6,570 bases of DNA, taken from positions 1-6,570 of the forward strand of contig JAGNPP010000151.1 in assembly GCA_017989575.1 (NCBI GenBank), given 5' to 3'. Source of the DNA: Chryseobacterium sp. GTDB lineage: Bacteria; Bacteroidota; Bacteroidia; Flavobacteriales; Weeksellaceae. The position numbers were made by a program, and so were the translations under genes. Below are positions 1 through 5,254 of this stretch, in pieces; the stretch's first letter is position 1, and the number at the start of each line of letters is the position of its first letter. A model generated the notes under the pieces. That model made no database searches. It was not told where the DNA came from and was given only the letters and a program-made list of their open reading frames with translations.

Positions 1-1
1 A

Positions 2-667
2 GGTCAAAACGATCTTTTGGTTGGACAAAACAACGCACTGAAATCCAGTCTTGATGCTTGTCTTGCCAACGCAGGAAAAGGTTCTACAAACATTGACAAA
101 TTGGTTGGCGAGATCAACGCTTCCAATGCTTACATCAAACAATTGATTTCCGGAAAAAGCAGAAACGACAGTTTGAATATGGCTTTATCAAACAAACTGA
201 AACGTTCTCTTGACAACATCGCAGATCAAGATGTGGACGTGAAAGTTCTGAAAGGTGTTGTATTGATCTCATTATCAGACAAAATGCTTTACCAAGTTGG
301 TAAATACGAGATTCAACCTTCCGCAGCAGACGTTTTGGCGAAGGTTGCGAAAGTGATCAATGATTATGATACTTACAGCGTATTGATCGAGGGTAACACG
401 GATAACTCACCATTAAACAGTAACAACTCACCAAAAGACAACTGGGAACTTTCTGCCCTTAGAGCGACTTCTGTAGCGAAAGTTTTACAAAACCAATTTG
501 GTGTAAATCCTAACAGAATTACTGCTGGAGGTAGAGGCGAATTCAATCCTAAAACGACCAACGCATCAGTTTCTGGACGTGGCGAAAACCGTAGAACGGA
601 GATCATCATTATGCCGAAACTGGATGAATTTATGAAATTGATGGACATTGCTCCAGTGAAAAAATAA
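2..667 (+). CDS. OmpA-family outer-membrane/peptidoglycan-binding protein, C-terminal part (5' end outside window)
   Basis: The frame is open to the left edge. The TTG at 17 is only an internal leucine codon, so the true start lies upstream. Counting from that codon, residues 1-70 are polar and helix-prone, like the coiled-coil linker often found before an OmpA domain. Residues 90-200 form the OmpA C-terminal domain. GNTDN carries the family's conserved Asp (D129), LSALRAT carries the conserved Arg (R149), then ITAGGRGEFNP and GRGENRRTEI follow. In the family, the Asp and Arg grip the diaminopimelate of peptidoglycan, so the protein probably links an envelope component to the cell wall from the periplasmic side. 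The short insertion SPLNSNNSPKD lies between the two ligand-contact motifs. The N-terminus, which would show a signal peptide, lipobox or beta-barrel, is missing, so the subtype cannot be decided. A terminator follows at 713-742, making this the last gene of its transcript. Confidence 0.93.
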   Translation, partial: GQNDLLVGQNNALKSSLDACLANAGKGSTNIDKLVGEINASNAYIKQLISGKSRNDSLNMALSNKLKRSLDNIADQDVDVKVLKGVVLISLSDKMLYQVGKYEIQPSAADVLAKVAKVINDYDTYSVLIEGNTDNSPLNSNNSPKDNWELSALRATSVAKVLQNQFGVNPNRITAGGRGEFNPKTTNASVSGRGENRRTEIIIMPKLDEFMKLMDIAPVKK

Positions 668-678
668 ATGATAAACGA

Positions 679-700
679 TGAATGATCATTGATTCATTCA
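679..700. repeat. small inverted repeat just after the OmpA-family gene
   Basis: TGAATGA (679-685) is the exact reverse complement of TCATTCA (694-700), with an 8-nt loop. It overlaps a perfect 10-bp palindrome AATGATCATT (681-690). It lies in the 3' untranslated region, 13 nt upstream of the terminator stem. It could form a weak hairpin in the mRNA or be a dyad for a regulator. In such AT-rich DNA chance is also a reasonable explanation. Confidence 0.35.
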
Positions 701-712
701 GAGTTCAAAATT

Positions 713-742
713 AAACCTTGTCAGAAATGGCGAGGTTTTTTT
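713..742 (+). terminator. rho-independent terminator of the OmpA-family gene
   Basis: AAACCTTG (713-720) pairs with CGAGGTTT (731-738), including one G-U pair. The stem can extend inward by TC/GG (one more G-U pair) around the loop AGAAAT. The right arm runs into seven T residues (736-742). It lies 45 nt after the stop codon, a normal position. Confidence 0.82.
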
Positions 743-757
743 GTGCTTGTATTTTGG

Positions 758-819
758 GCAACTTATCCGACTTCCACTCTCTCCCGATTTTACATCGGGA
801 TCCGTTCAAGTCGGGTTGC
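758..819. repeat. nested inverted-repeat element in the intergenic spacer
   Basis: The outer arms are GCAAC (758-762) and GTTGC (815-819). Directly inside them CCGAC (767-771) pairs with GTCGG (810-814), leaving a 4-nt bulge (763-766) on the left side only. The interior holds a perfect hairpin, TCCCGAT (782-788) with ATCGGGA (794-800) and a 5-nt loop. The block is visibly richer in G and C than the flanking DNA. It starts after the OmpA terminator and ends before the next promoter candidate, so it need not belong to either gene's mRNA. The compact nested form suggests a dispersed, palindromic intergenic repeat or a small structured RNA. From memory, flavobacterial intergenic repeats contain similar CCCGAT...ATCGGG and CGGGTTGC words, but this was not checked by search. 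Confidence 0.5.
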
Positions 820-841
820 GGATTTTGTTATCCAATCAACA

Positions 842-873
842 TTGGTTTATCATTTCAAATTACATTAACTTTG
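842..873 (+). promoter_or_regulatory. candidate Bacteroidota-type promoter for the O-methyltransferase gene
   Basis: TAACTTTG (866-873) matches the Bacteroidota -7 consensus TAnnTTTG at all fixed positions. A TTG at 842-844 can serve as the -33 element with a 21-nt spacer, at the long end of the usual range. Transcription would start near 880, leaving a leader of about 30 nt before the ATG at 910. The leader has no clear Shine-Dalgarno sequence, which is common in this phylum. Confidence 0.5.
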
Positions 874-909
874 AATATTGAATTTTAAACTTTAAATCTT
901 GAACTCCCA

Positions 910-1557
910 ATGAGTTATTTCGAAGAATTAGACAAAGAGATGGACCGCTACTTGGAAGAAAACGCTTCACAAGAACCAGCAATCCTCAAAAAATTAAGAA
1001 AAGAAACTTACCAGAAGACAACGCAACCTCATATGATTTCCGGCTATTTGCAAGGCCGATTGTTGAGTATTTTGTCACATATCATCAGTCCGAAAAATGT
1101 TTTGGAAATCGGAACTTTTACAGGTTATGCATCGCTAAGCATTGCGGAAGGTTTGCCAAAAGACGGGAAAATATACACAATAGATAAGAACGAAGATCTA
1201 GCCTACATTCCAAAAAAGTATTTTGCAGAAAGTGATTACAAAGACCAAATTGAATTCATCATCGGTGATGCAAAAGAAGAAATCAAAAAACTAGACAAAA
1301 TCTGGGATTTGATTTTCATAGATGCCGACAAAGAAAGCTACTTGGAATATTTGAAACTCATCAAACCAAATCTAAGATCGGGAAGCATCATCCTAATCGA
1401 CAACGTTCTCTGGTACGGAAAAGTTTTGCAGGAAAATCCGAAAGACAAGTCTACAGAACAGATCAAACTCGTGAATAAAATCGTGGCCGAAGATCCCGAT
1501 TTCGAAAATCTAATCTTACCTTTGCGAGACGGATTGCATCTCATTAGAAAGAAATAA
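910..1557 (+). CDS. class I SAM-dependent O-methyltransferase (catechol/caffeoyl-CoA type)
   Basis: This 215-residue protein has the full length and motifs of the small, divalent-metal-dependent O-methyltransferase family (Methyltransf_3, related to COMT and caffeoyl-CoA O-methyltransferase). Family members move a methyl group from S-adenosylmethionine to a hydroxyl, often a catechol, on a small molecule. The SAM-binding motif VLEIGTFTGY is at 64-73. The acidic residue at the end of the second strand is D92 (YTID), and GDA is at 119-121. FIDADK (136-141) supplies the likely metal ligand D138 and the catalytic-type lysine K141. IDNVLW (163-168) supplies the D164/N165 metal pair. There is no signal peptide, so the enzyme is cytoplasmic. 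The substrate cannot be read from the sequence. It is the first gene after a promoter candidate, and the peptidase gene follows after 33 nt, so the two may share a transcript without sharing a pathway. Confidence 0.92.
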   Translation: MSYFEELDKEMDRYLEENASQEPAILKKLRKETYQKTTQPHMISGYLQGRLLSILSHIISPKNVLEIGTFTGYASLSIAEGLPKDGKIYTIDKNEDLAYIPKKYFAESDYKDQIEFIIGDAKEEIKKLDKIWDLIFIDADKESYLEYLKLIKPNLRSGSIILIDNVLWYGKVLQENPKDKSTEQIKLVNKIVAEDPDFENLILPLRDGLHLIRKK

Positions 1558-1563
1558 AATTCG

Positions 1564-1571
1564 TACTTTTA
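1564..1571 (+). promoter_or_regulatory. weak -7-like element upstream of the peptidase gene
   Basis: TACTTTTA (1564-1571) differs from the TAnnTTTG consensus only at the last base and lies 20 nt before the ATG at 1591. No TTG is present at a normal -33 distance. The same spot holds a direct repeat of AAATTCGTA (1557-1565 and 1571-1579, 14-nt period). It may be a weak internal promoter, or the gene may rely on read-through from the O-methyltransferase gene. Confidence 0.25.
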
Positions 1572-1590
1572 AATTCGTAATCCACAACAA

Positions 1591-2307
1591 ATGAACAAAG
1601 GAATTTGCAACGTTTCCATCGCTCCATTGAGAGCAGACTGCTCCGACAAAAGTGAAATCGTAACACAACTTCTATACGGCGAATCTGCCGATATTATCGA
1701 TGTTTCCAACAATTGGACAAGGATCCGAACGCATTACGACAATTACGAAGCTTGGATGGACACGAAACAAATCACAGCTGTTTCCGACGAATATTTAGCA
1801 TCAAGAAAAACCAACCTCATCCAAGAATCTTTCCAATCGACGATGTTGGAAAGCGGAAGAACATTGCTATCTATGGGTTCTGAAGTGACTTTTGAAACCA
1901 GTTCGCCAACGCGTGGACAAGACCTCAGCGAAAGTATTGTGAATTGCGCAAAAGAATTTTTGAATGTTCCTTATCTCTGGGGCGGAAAAAGTTTTTTCGG
2001 AATCGATTGCAGTGGATTTACGCAAATCATTTATAAAATTCACGGTATTAAAATTCCAAGAGATACTTACCAGCAAGCAGAAATCGGCGAAGTTTTGACT
2101 TTTATCGAGGAAGCTAAACCTGGTGATTTAGCATTTTTTGAAAACTCAGAAGGGCGAATTATTCACGTTGGATTTATTTTGGCAGATCAGAAAATCATTC
2201 ACGCCCACGGAAAAGTAAGGATTGACAGTTTGGATTCATCTGGGATTTTCAACAAAGACCAAAATAAGCACACGCATAAATTGAGGTTTATCCGGTCTTA
2301 TTTTTAG
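1591..2307 (+). CDS. C40-family (NlpC/P60) cysteine peptidase with N-terminal bacterial SH3 domain
   Basis: This 238-residue protein resembles the YkfC/dipeptidyl-peptidase VI group, which cuts the gamma-D-glutamyl-diamino acid bond in murein peptides. Residues 1-63 form an SH3-like domain of the kind seen before such peptidases (APLRADCSDKSEIVTQLLYG, then W42 and AWMDTKQI). Residues 112-238 are the NlpC/P60 domain. PYLWGGKSFFGIDCSGF (127-143) carries the catalytic Cys140, IIHVGF carries His192, and IIHAHG carries His204, the likely third catalytic residue. PGDLAFF (177-183) is another family signature. The whole triad is present, so the enzyme should be active. There is no signal peptide or lipobox, which suggests a cytoplasmic enzyme that trims peptides imported during cell-wall recycling rather than a secreted hydrolase. 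The exact substrate is inferred from the family. No clear terminator follows in the 114-nt gap. Confidence 0.93.
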   Translation: MNKGICNVSIAPLRADCSDKSEIVTQLLYGESADIIDVSNNWTRIRTHYDNYEAWMDTKQITAVSDEYLASRKTNLIQESFQSTMLESGRTLLSMGSEVTFETSSPTRGQDLSESIVNCAKEFLNVPYLWGGKSFFGIDCSGFTQIIYKIHGIKIPRDTYQQAEIGEVLTFIEEAKPGDLAFFENSEGRIIHVGFILADQKIIHAHGKVRIDSLDSSGIFNKDQNKHTHKLRFIRSYF

Positions 2308-2367
2308 TGGTTTTTCTCATAACAAATCATCTTAAATTCCATTTTCTAATAACATTCTGAAAATCAG

Positions 2368-2399
2368 TTCTGCGTGGAACATATCTTTTTGTAAATTTG
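2368..2399 (+). promoter_or_regulatory. candidate Bacteroidota-type promoter for the SH3/YARHG/DUF2314 operon
   Basis: TAAATTTG (2392-2399) matches the -7 consensus TAnnTTTG at all fixed positions. TTCTG (2368-2372) is an imperfect -33 element with a 19-nt spacer, the typical distance. Transcription would begin about 16 nt before the ATG at 2422, giving a very short leader with no Shine-Dalgarno sequence. Confidence 0.5.
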
Positions 2400-2421
2400 A
2401 AATACTGTCAAATAAAATGAT

Positions 2422-3147
2422 ATGAAAATATTATTATTTATTTCTCTTCTTTTCGCTGAACTATATCAAGCCCAAATTTGCATCATCAATGATAATGATG
2501 GCTACACCAATGTGCGCGATAAAGCGAATCAAAATTCCAAAATCATTGGTAAAATAACAGAATATCAAGCTTTTCCCATTGACAGTTATGTCCAAGATGA
2601 AGAGAACAAATCAAAGGATTGGATTGCGGTAAAGTTTCCTATAAACATTGATAAAAAATCAGACTTTTTGAAATTTGAAGGCGAAGAAAAAACAGGTTAC
2701 ATTCATAAAAGCAGAATGGTAGAATTGGAAAACTTGCCAAAATTTGAAAAGAATGAATTGAATTCAAACAAAGTTGTTCATCAAAATAAAGATGTTGAAG
2801 TTATTATCGAAACTCAAGCTTTCAAGAAATCGGAGCACAAGATAACACAAACTGACAACGGATATTTCCTCATCGATGGCGAAAAAGCATTTACTTATTA
2901 TGGTGGAGATACGACAGAAATCAAAACTATCACTGTCAAATCAAAAAATAAAACTTACGTTTTTCCAAAAACTACTTTCAAAAATCTGATGATGACTGAT
3001 GCTAAAAACTCGGTTGTTCACAGTGAAAATAAAGGTAAGTTGTACATTGTTTTCAATGCTGGCGACGGTGGAGATAGTTACAACATTATCTTTTGCGTGA
3101 AGGATAACAAATTATTTTCCAGAACTATCACTTCAACAATTCCTTAG
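2422..3147 (+). CDS. secreted bacterial SH3-domain protein of unknown function
   Basis: The 241-residue product starts with a signal peptide (MKILLFISLLFAELYQAQ), probably cut near residues 17-18, so it should be periplasmic or outer-membrane associated. A cysteine at 20 follows, but the residues before it (AQI) do not make a good lipobox. Residues 19-102 form a bacterial SH3 domain: DGYTNVRDKANQNSKIIGKI (26-45), DWIAVKF (66-72) and the closing GYIHKSRM (92-99). These domains usually bind peptidoglycan or peptide ligands, which is family knowledge. The C-terminal half (about 103-241) is not recognised. It is rich in predicted beta strands, ending in NAGDGGDSYNIIFCVKDN (212-229), and carries no catalytic motif that I can see. 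It is the first gene after a promoter candidate; the YARHG gene starts 54 nt downstream with no terminator between them. Confidence 0.85.
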   Translation: MKILLFISLLFAELYQAQICIINDNDGYTNVRDKANQNSKIIGKITEYQAFPIDSYVQDEENKSKDWIAVKFPINIDKKSDFLKFEGEEKTGYIHKSRMVELENLPKFEKNELNSNKVVHQNKDVEVIIETQAFKKSEHKITQTDNGYFLIDGEKAFTYYGGDTTEIKTITVKSKNKTYVFPKTTFKNLMMTDAKNSVVHSENKGKLYIVFNAGDGGDSYNIIFCVKDNKLFSRTITSTIP

Positions 3148-3201
3148 AAAAACCTTACAGTAAAAGAAATTTTTGATATATTCATCAATAAAAACAAAAG
3201 A

Positions 3202-4290
3202 ATGAAAAATATTGCGCTCTTAATTTTATTGATGATGCTTTTGCCCAATTTGATTATGGCAAATGACGGTGCTTTTTTCGCCAAAGGAAACCAGCTGATT
3301 CCGATTTCTGAAACCGACATTTCCGTCAAGAAAGAAATTCTGACTTTGAAAAAAATCAAGAATCAATATATCGAAGTGACGGTTTACTACGAATTTTTCA
3401 ATCCAAAAGAAGCCAAAATATTGACTGTCGGTTTTGAAGCTTTCTCTCCGCAAGGCGATGTGGAAGGCGCTCCAAAAAATGGCAAACATCCTTATATGAG
3501 CGATTTCACAGTGGAACTTAATCAAGAAAAATTAAATTACAAAGTTGCCTACGTTTCAGACAGTTTGTACAATAACGCAGGGAAAATCAAGGCCATCGAT
3601 TTCAAAAATTTTGAAGGCAACAAAAGCGGAAACTACGTGGATTTTTTCTACGTTTATCATTTTGAAGCCCACTTCAAAAAAGGTCTGAACATCATCAAAC
3701 ACACTTACAAGTACGATGTTTCGGGCTCCATTGACTATAATTACGATTTTGAATACGCACTTTCTCCGGCGAAACGTTGGGGTAATAATCAGATCGATGA
3801 TTTCACGTTGATCATAGACAATGGCGATTTTGAAACGTTCTCCATCAACAAAAGTTTTTTTGAAGATGCCAATGAATGGAAGATCGACGGCGTTGGCAAA
3901 ACTGCAAATGTAAAAGGAACACCAAATGCATTCATCCAAGAAGATGCGGTGAAATTTCACATTCAAAAGGGAAAGATTATTTTTAAGAAACTCAATTTTA
4001 AACCTGATGGAGATCTGTTTGTTTACTCGGCAAATCATCTTGGCTTTCAGGACTTTGAATATCTACCACACTCCTATTATCAAGCAGGAAATATTGCCAA
4101 ACCAGAAACTGATTTTCAAAGAAAACTTTTGAAAAACCTGCCGTTTGCAAGACGTGGCTATGTGTTTCAAAATCCTGAACTGAAAAGTTATTTTGAAGAT
4201 TTAGACTGGTATATTCCCAATCCGAAATATGTTCCAGATGTGAATCACCTCACGCCGGAGGAAAGAAAGTGGTATGAAAAATGGAAATAG
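3202..4290 (+). CDS. exported DUF4424-like protein with C-terminal YARHG domain
   Basis: The 362-residue protein has a clear N-terminal signal peptide (residues 1-20, cleavage after LIMA), so the mature chain starts NDGAFFAKGN. Residues 21-280 look like a DUF4424-type beta-rich domain (ISVKKEILTLK, then VTVYYEFFNPKEAKILTVGF). I place it in that family from memory, with moderate confidence. Residues 315-362 are a YARHG domain, a small extracellular domain of unknown role named for its YARHG motif, which appears here as FARRG. The rest of its pattern is present: YFEDLDWYIPNP (330-341), then LTPEERKWYEKW (350-361). The protein ends right after the domain, so it looks complete. It lacks catalytic motifs, and a binding or structural role in the periplasm or at the surface is inference. 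It lies between the SH3 and DUF2314 genes with short gaps, in line with one operon. Confidence 0.85.
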   Translation: MKNIALLILLMMLLPNLIMANDGAFFAKGNQLIPISETDISVKKEILTLKKIKNQYIEVTVYYEFFNPKEAKILTVGFEAFSPQGDVEGAPKNGKHPYMSDFTVELNQEKLNYKVAYVSDSLYNNAGKIKAIDFKNFEGNKSGNYVDFFYVYHFEAHFKKGLNIIKHTYKYDVSGSIDYNYDFEYALSPAKRWGNNQIDDFTLIIDNGDFETFSINKSFFEDANEWKIDGVGKTANVKGTPNAFIQEDAVKFHIQKGKIIFKKLNFKPDGDLFVYSANHLGFQDFEYLPHSYYQAGNIAKPETDFQRKLLKNLPFARRGYVFQNPELKSYFEDLDWYIPNPKYVPDVNHLTPEERKWYEKWK

Positions 4291-4323
4291 AAAACTAAGT
4301 TGAAAACACGAAAAAACAAACAA

Positions 4324-4854
4324 ATGATGAAAATTAAAAACATATTATTCTTATCCCTTCTTACGATTTTTGCTTTTTGTAAGAGTCAGCAAACATCCGT
4401 CAGCACAGCTAAAGAAGAACCACCTAAGAAATTTGAAAATTCGGTTTATAATTTAGATAATGATGACAAAGAAATGTTGCACGCCATAGAAATTGCAAAA
4501 AGCACGTTTTCTGAGTTTGAAAAAGCAATCACAAGTAAGAATCCAAATTTTAAGAACTTCAGTCTCAAAAAGGCTTTCAAAAGTCCGTATGGCTACGAGC
4601 AGATTTGGATAGCATTCGTTGTGAAACGTCCTAATAGTACAAGATATGTAGGAATCATTGGCAACGAACCTCAGTTTACCAAAGAAGTGAAATTTGATGA
4701 CATCGTAGAACTGGAGACAGAAGAGGTGACAGATTGGATGTATCTTGACAATCATATTGTGAGGGGCGCCTACACTCTTCACGTATTGCGTGATAGAATG
4801 AGCCGTGATGAAAGAAAAGCTTTTGATGCCGAATCAGGATTTGTTTTTGAATAG
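4324..4854 (+). CDS. DUF2314-domain exported protein (possible lipoprotein)
   Basis: I place the start at the ATG at 4324; a second ATG follows at 4327 and is equally likely. A TTG at 4300 would only add basic residues in front of the signal peptide. In the 176-residue product, residues 1-19 form the signal (KIKNILFLSLLTIFAFC). Cys19, with FAF before it, is a poor lipobox, so it is either a relaxed lipoprotein site or the signal is cut after KSQ. Residues 50-172 match DUF2314, a domain of unknown function also present in E. coli YegJ. Landmarks are IEIAKSTFSEFEKAI (55-69), EQIWIAF (92-98), GIIGNEPQ (110-117), DWMYLDNHIVRGAYTLHVLR (137-156) and the closing basic-acidic stretch. No enzymatic residues are evident. 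It starts 33 nt after the YARHG gene and is followed by a terminator, so it is the last sizeable gene of the operon. Confidence 0.85.
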   Translation: MMKIKNILFLSLLTIFAFCKSQQTSVSTAKEEPPKKFENSVYNLDNDDKEMLHAIEIAKSTFSEFEKAITSKNPNFKNFSLKKAFKSPYGYEQIWIAFVVKRPNSTRYVGIIGNEPQFTKEVKFDDIVELETEEVTDWMYLDNHIVRGAYTLHVLRDRMSRDERKAFDAESGFVFE

Positions 4855-4860
4855 TTCGAT

Positions 4861-4926
4861 ATGATAAAAAGAATCATTCTAATAATCCTTTTACACACAA
4901 TATTTGTCGTTGGAATAAAAATGTGA
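4861..4926 (+). CDS. 21-codon hydrophobic micro-ORF (possible small membrane peptide or gene remnant)
   Basis: An ATG begins 6 nt after the DUF2314 stop codon and reads 21 codons to TGA. The peptide starts MIKRIILIILLHTIFVVG: two basic residues followed by an unbroken hydrophobic stretch. It could be a single-pass membrane peptide translated by coupling to the gene before it. It also looks like a bare signal peptide, so it may be the remnant of a fourth exported gene whose body has been lost. It lies inside the operon, ahead of the terminator. It is too short for homology, and chance is possible. Confidence 0.35.
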   Translation: MIKRIILIILLHTIFVVGIKM

Positions 4927-4936
4927 TGATTAAACT

Positions 4937-4965
4937 AAAAAAGCTTCCGAATTGGAAGCTTTTGT
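4937..4965. terminator. bidirectional rho-independent terminator between convergent operons
   Basis: AAAAGCTTCC (4939-4948) is the perfect reverse complement of GGAAGCTTTT (4954-4963), with a 5-nt loop. Six A residues lead into the left arm, so the minus-strand reading ends in six T residues. On the plus strand the stem ends in TTTTGTTATTT. It can therefore stop both the plus-strand SH3/YARHG/DUF2314 operon and the minus-strand TonB receptor operon, which ends at 4986. Confidence 0.88.
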
Positions 4966-4985
4966 TATTTGTTTAAAGGAGTAAT

Positions 4986-5237
4986 TTAAATCAAATTCCT
5001 ACTTTCCATTTCCGCTTTTAACTTATTAAAATTGGTAATATTACTCATCAAAATCGAAATAAAAACGATTGGCAAAATTGTAAAAACACCAAAACCTTTT
5101 TTAATGGTAATGAAAATCGCAGTTATAAATAGCAAGACGAAAACGACGATAAATCCAATCAAAATACCTTTGGCCGTGTTGTAACTTTTTGTCAGCACTT
5201 CGTCACTCAAATGAGAAAGACTTTCTGGCTTGTCCAT
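4986..5237 (-). CDS. small inner-membrane protein with two transmembrane segments, unknown function
   Basis: The start chosen is the ATG at 5237, giving 83 residues (MDKPESLSHLSDEVLTKSYN...). An in-frame GTG six bases upstream would add only two residues. The N-terminal 22 residues are polar and resemble an LSDEVL-type short helix. Two hydrophobic segments follow (about 24-45 and 49-68) with the basic turn KKGF between them, and the tail NKLKAEMESRNLI is charged. Small two-helix proteins of this layout are common in flavobacteria; some are labelled redox-active disulfide protein 2 in databases, but this one has no cysteine, so I do not adopt that name. It starts 17 nt after the TonB receptor stop codon in the same direction and is probably co-transcribed with it. 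Its lower-strand mRNA ends at the hairpin 4937-4965. Confidence 0.75.
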   Translation of the reverse strand: MDKPESLSHLSDEVLTKSYNTAKGILIGFIVVFVLLFITAIFITIKKGFGVFTILPIVFISILMSNITNFNKLKAEMESRNLI

Positions 5238-5254
5238 TTTCACTAAATTTTAAA

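Noticed and set aside
373..648. 91-codon open frame on the minus strand
   Set aside because: Antisense to the conserved OmpA domain; no motif of its own.
1557..1579. Direct repeat AAATTCGTA x2 as an operator or small repeat array
   Set aside because: Only two 9-bp copies in AT-rich DNA, one overlapping the stop codon of the gene before; chance is likely.
3226..3525. 99-codon open frame on the minus strand
   Set aside because: Antisense to the N-terminal half of the YARHG-protein gene; no supporting motif or start signal.
3556..4038. 160-codon open frame on the minus strand
   Set aside because: It lies entirely opposite the YARHG-protein gene, which has a signal peptide and a recognisable domain. 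The antisense protein has no recognisable motif and composition expected of a shadow frame.
4300..4323. Upstream TTG start for the DUF2314 gene
   Set aside because: It would put eight mostly basic residues before an otherwise normal signal peptide; the ATG pair at 4324/4327 is the better start.
4453..4782. 109-codon open frame on the minus strand
   Set aside because: Antisense to the DUF2314 domain, whose motifs are clear on the plus strand.
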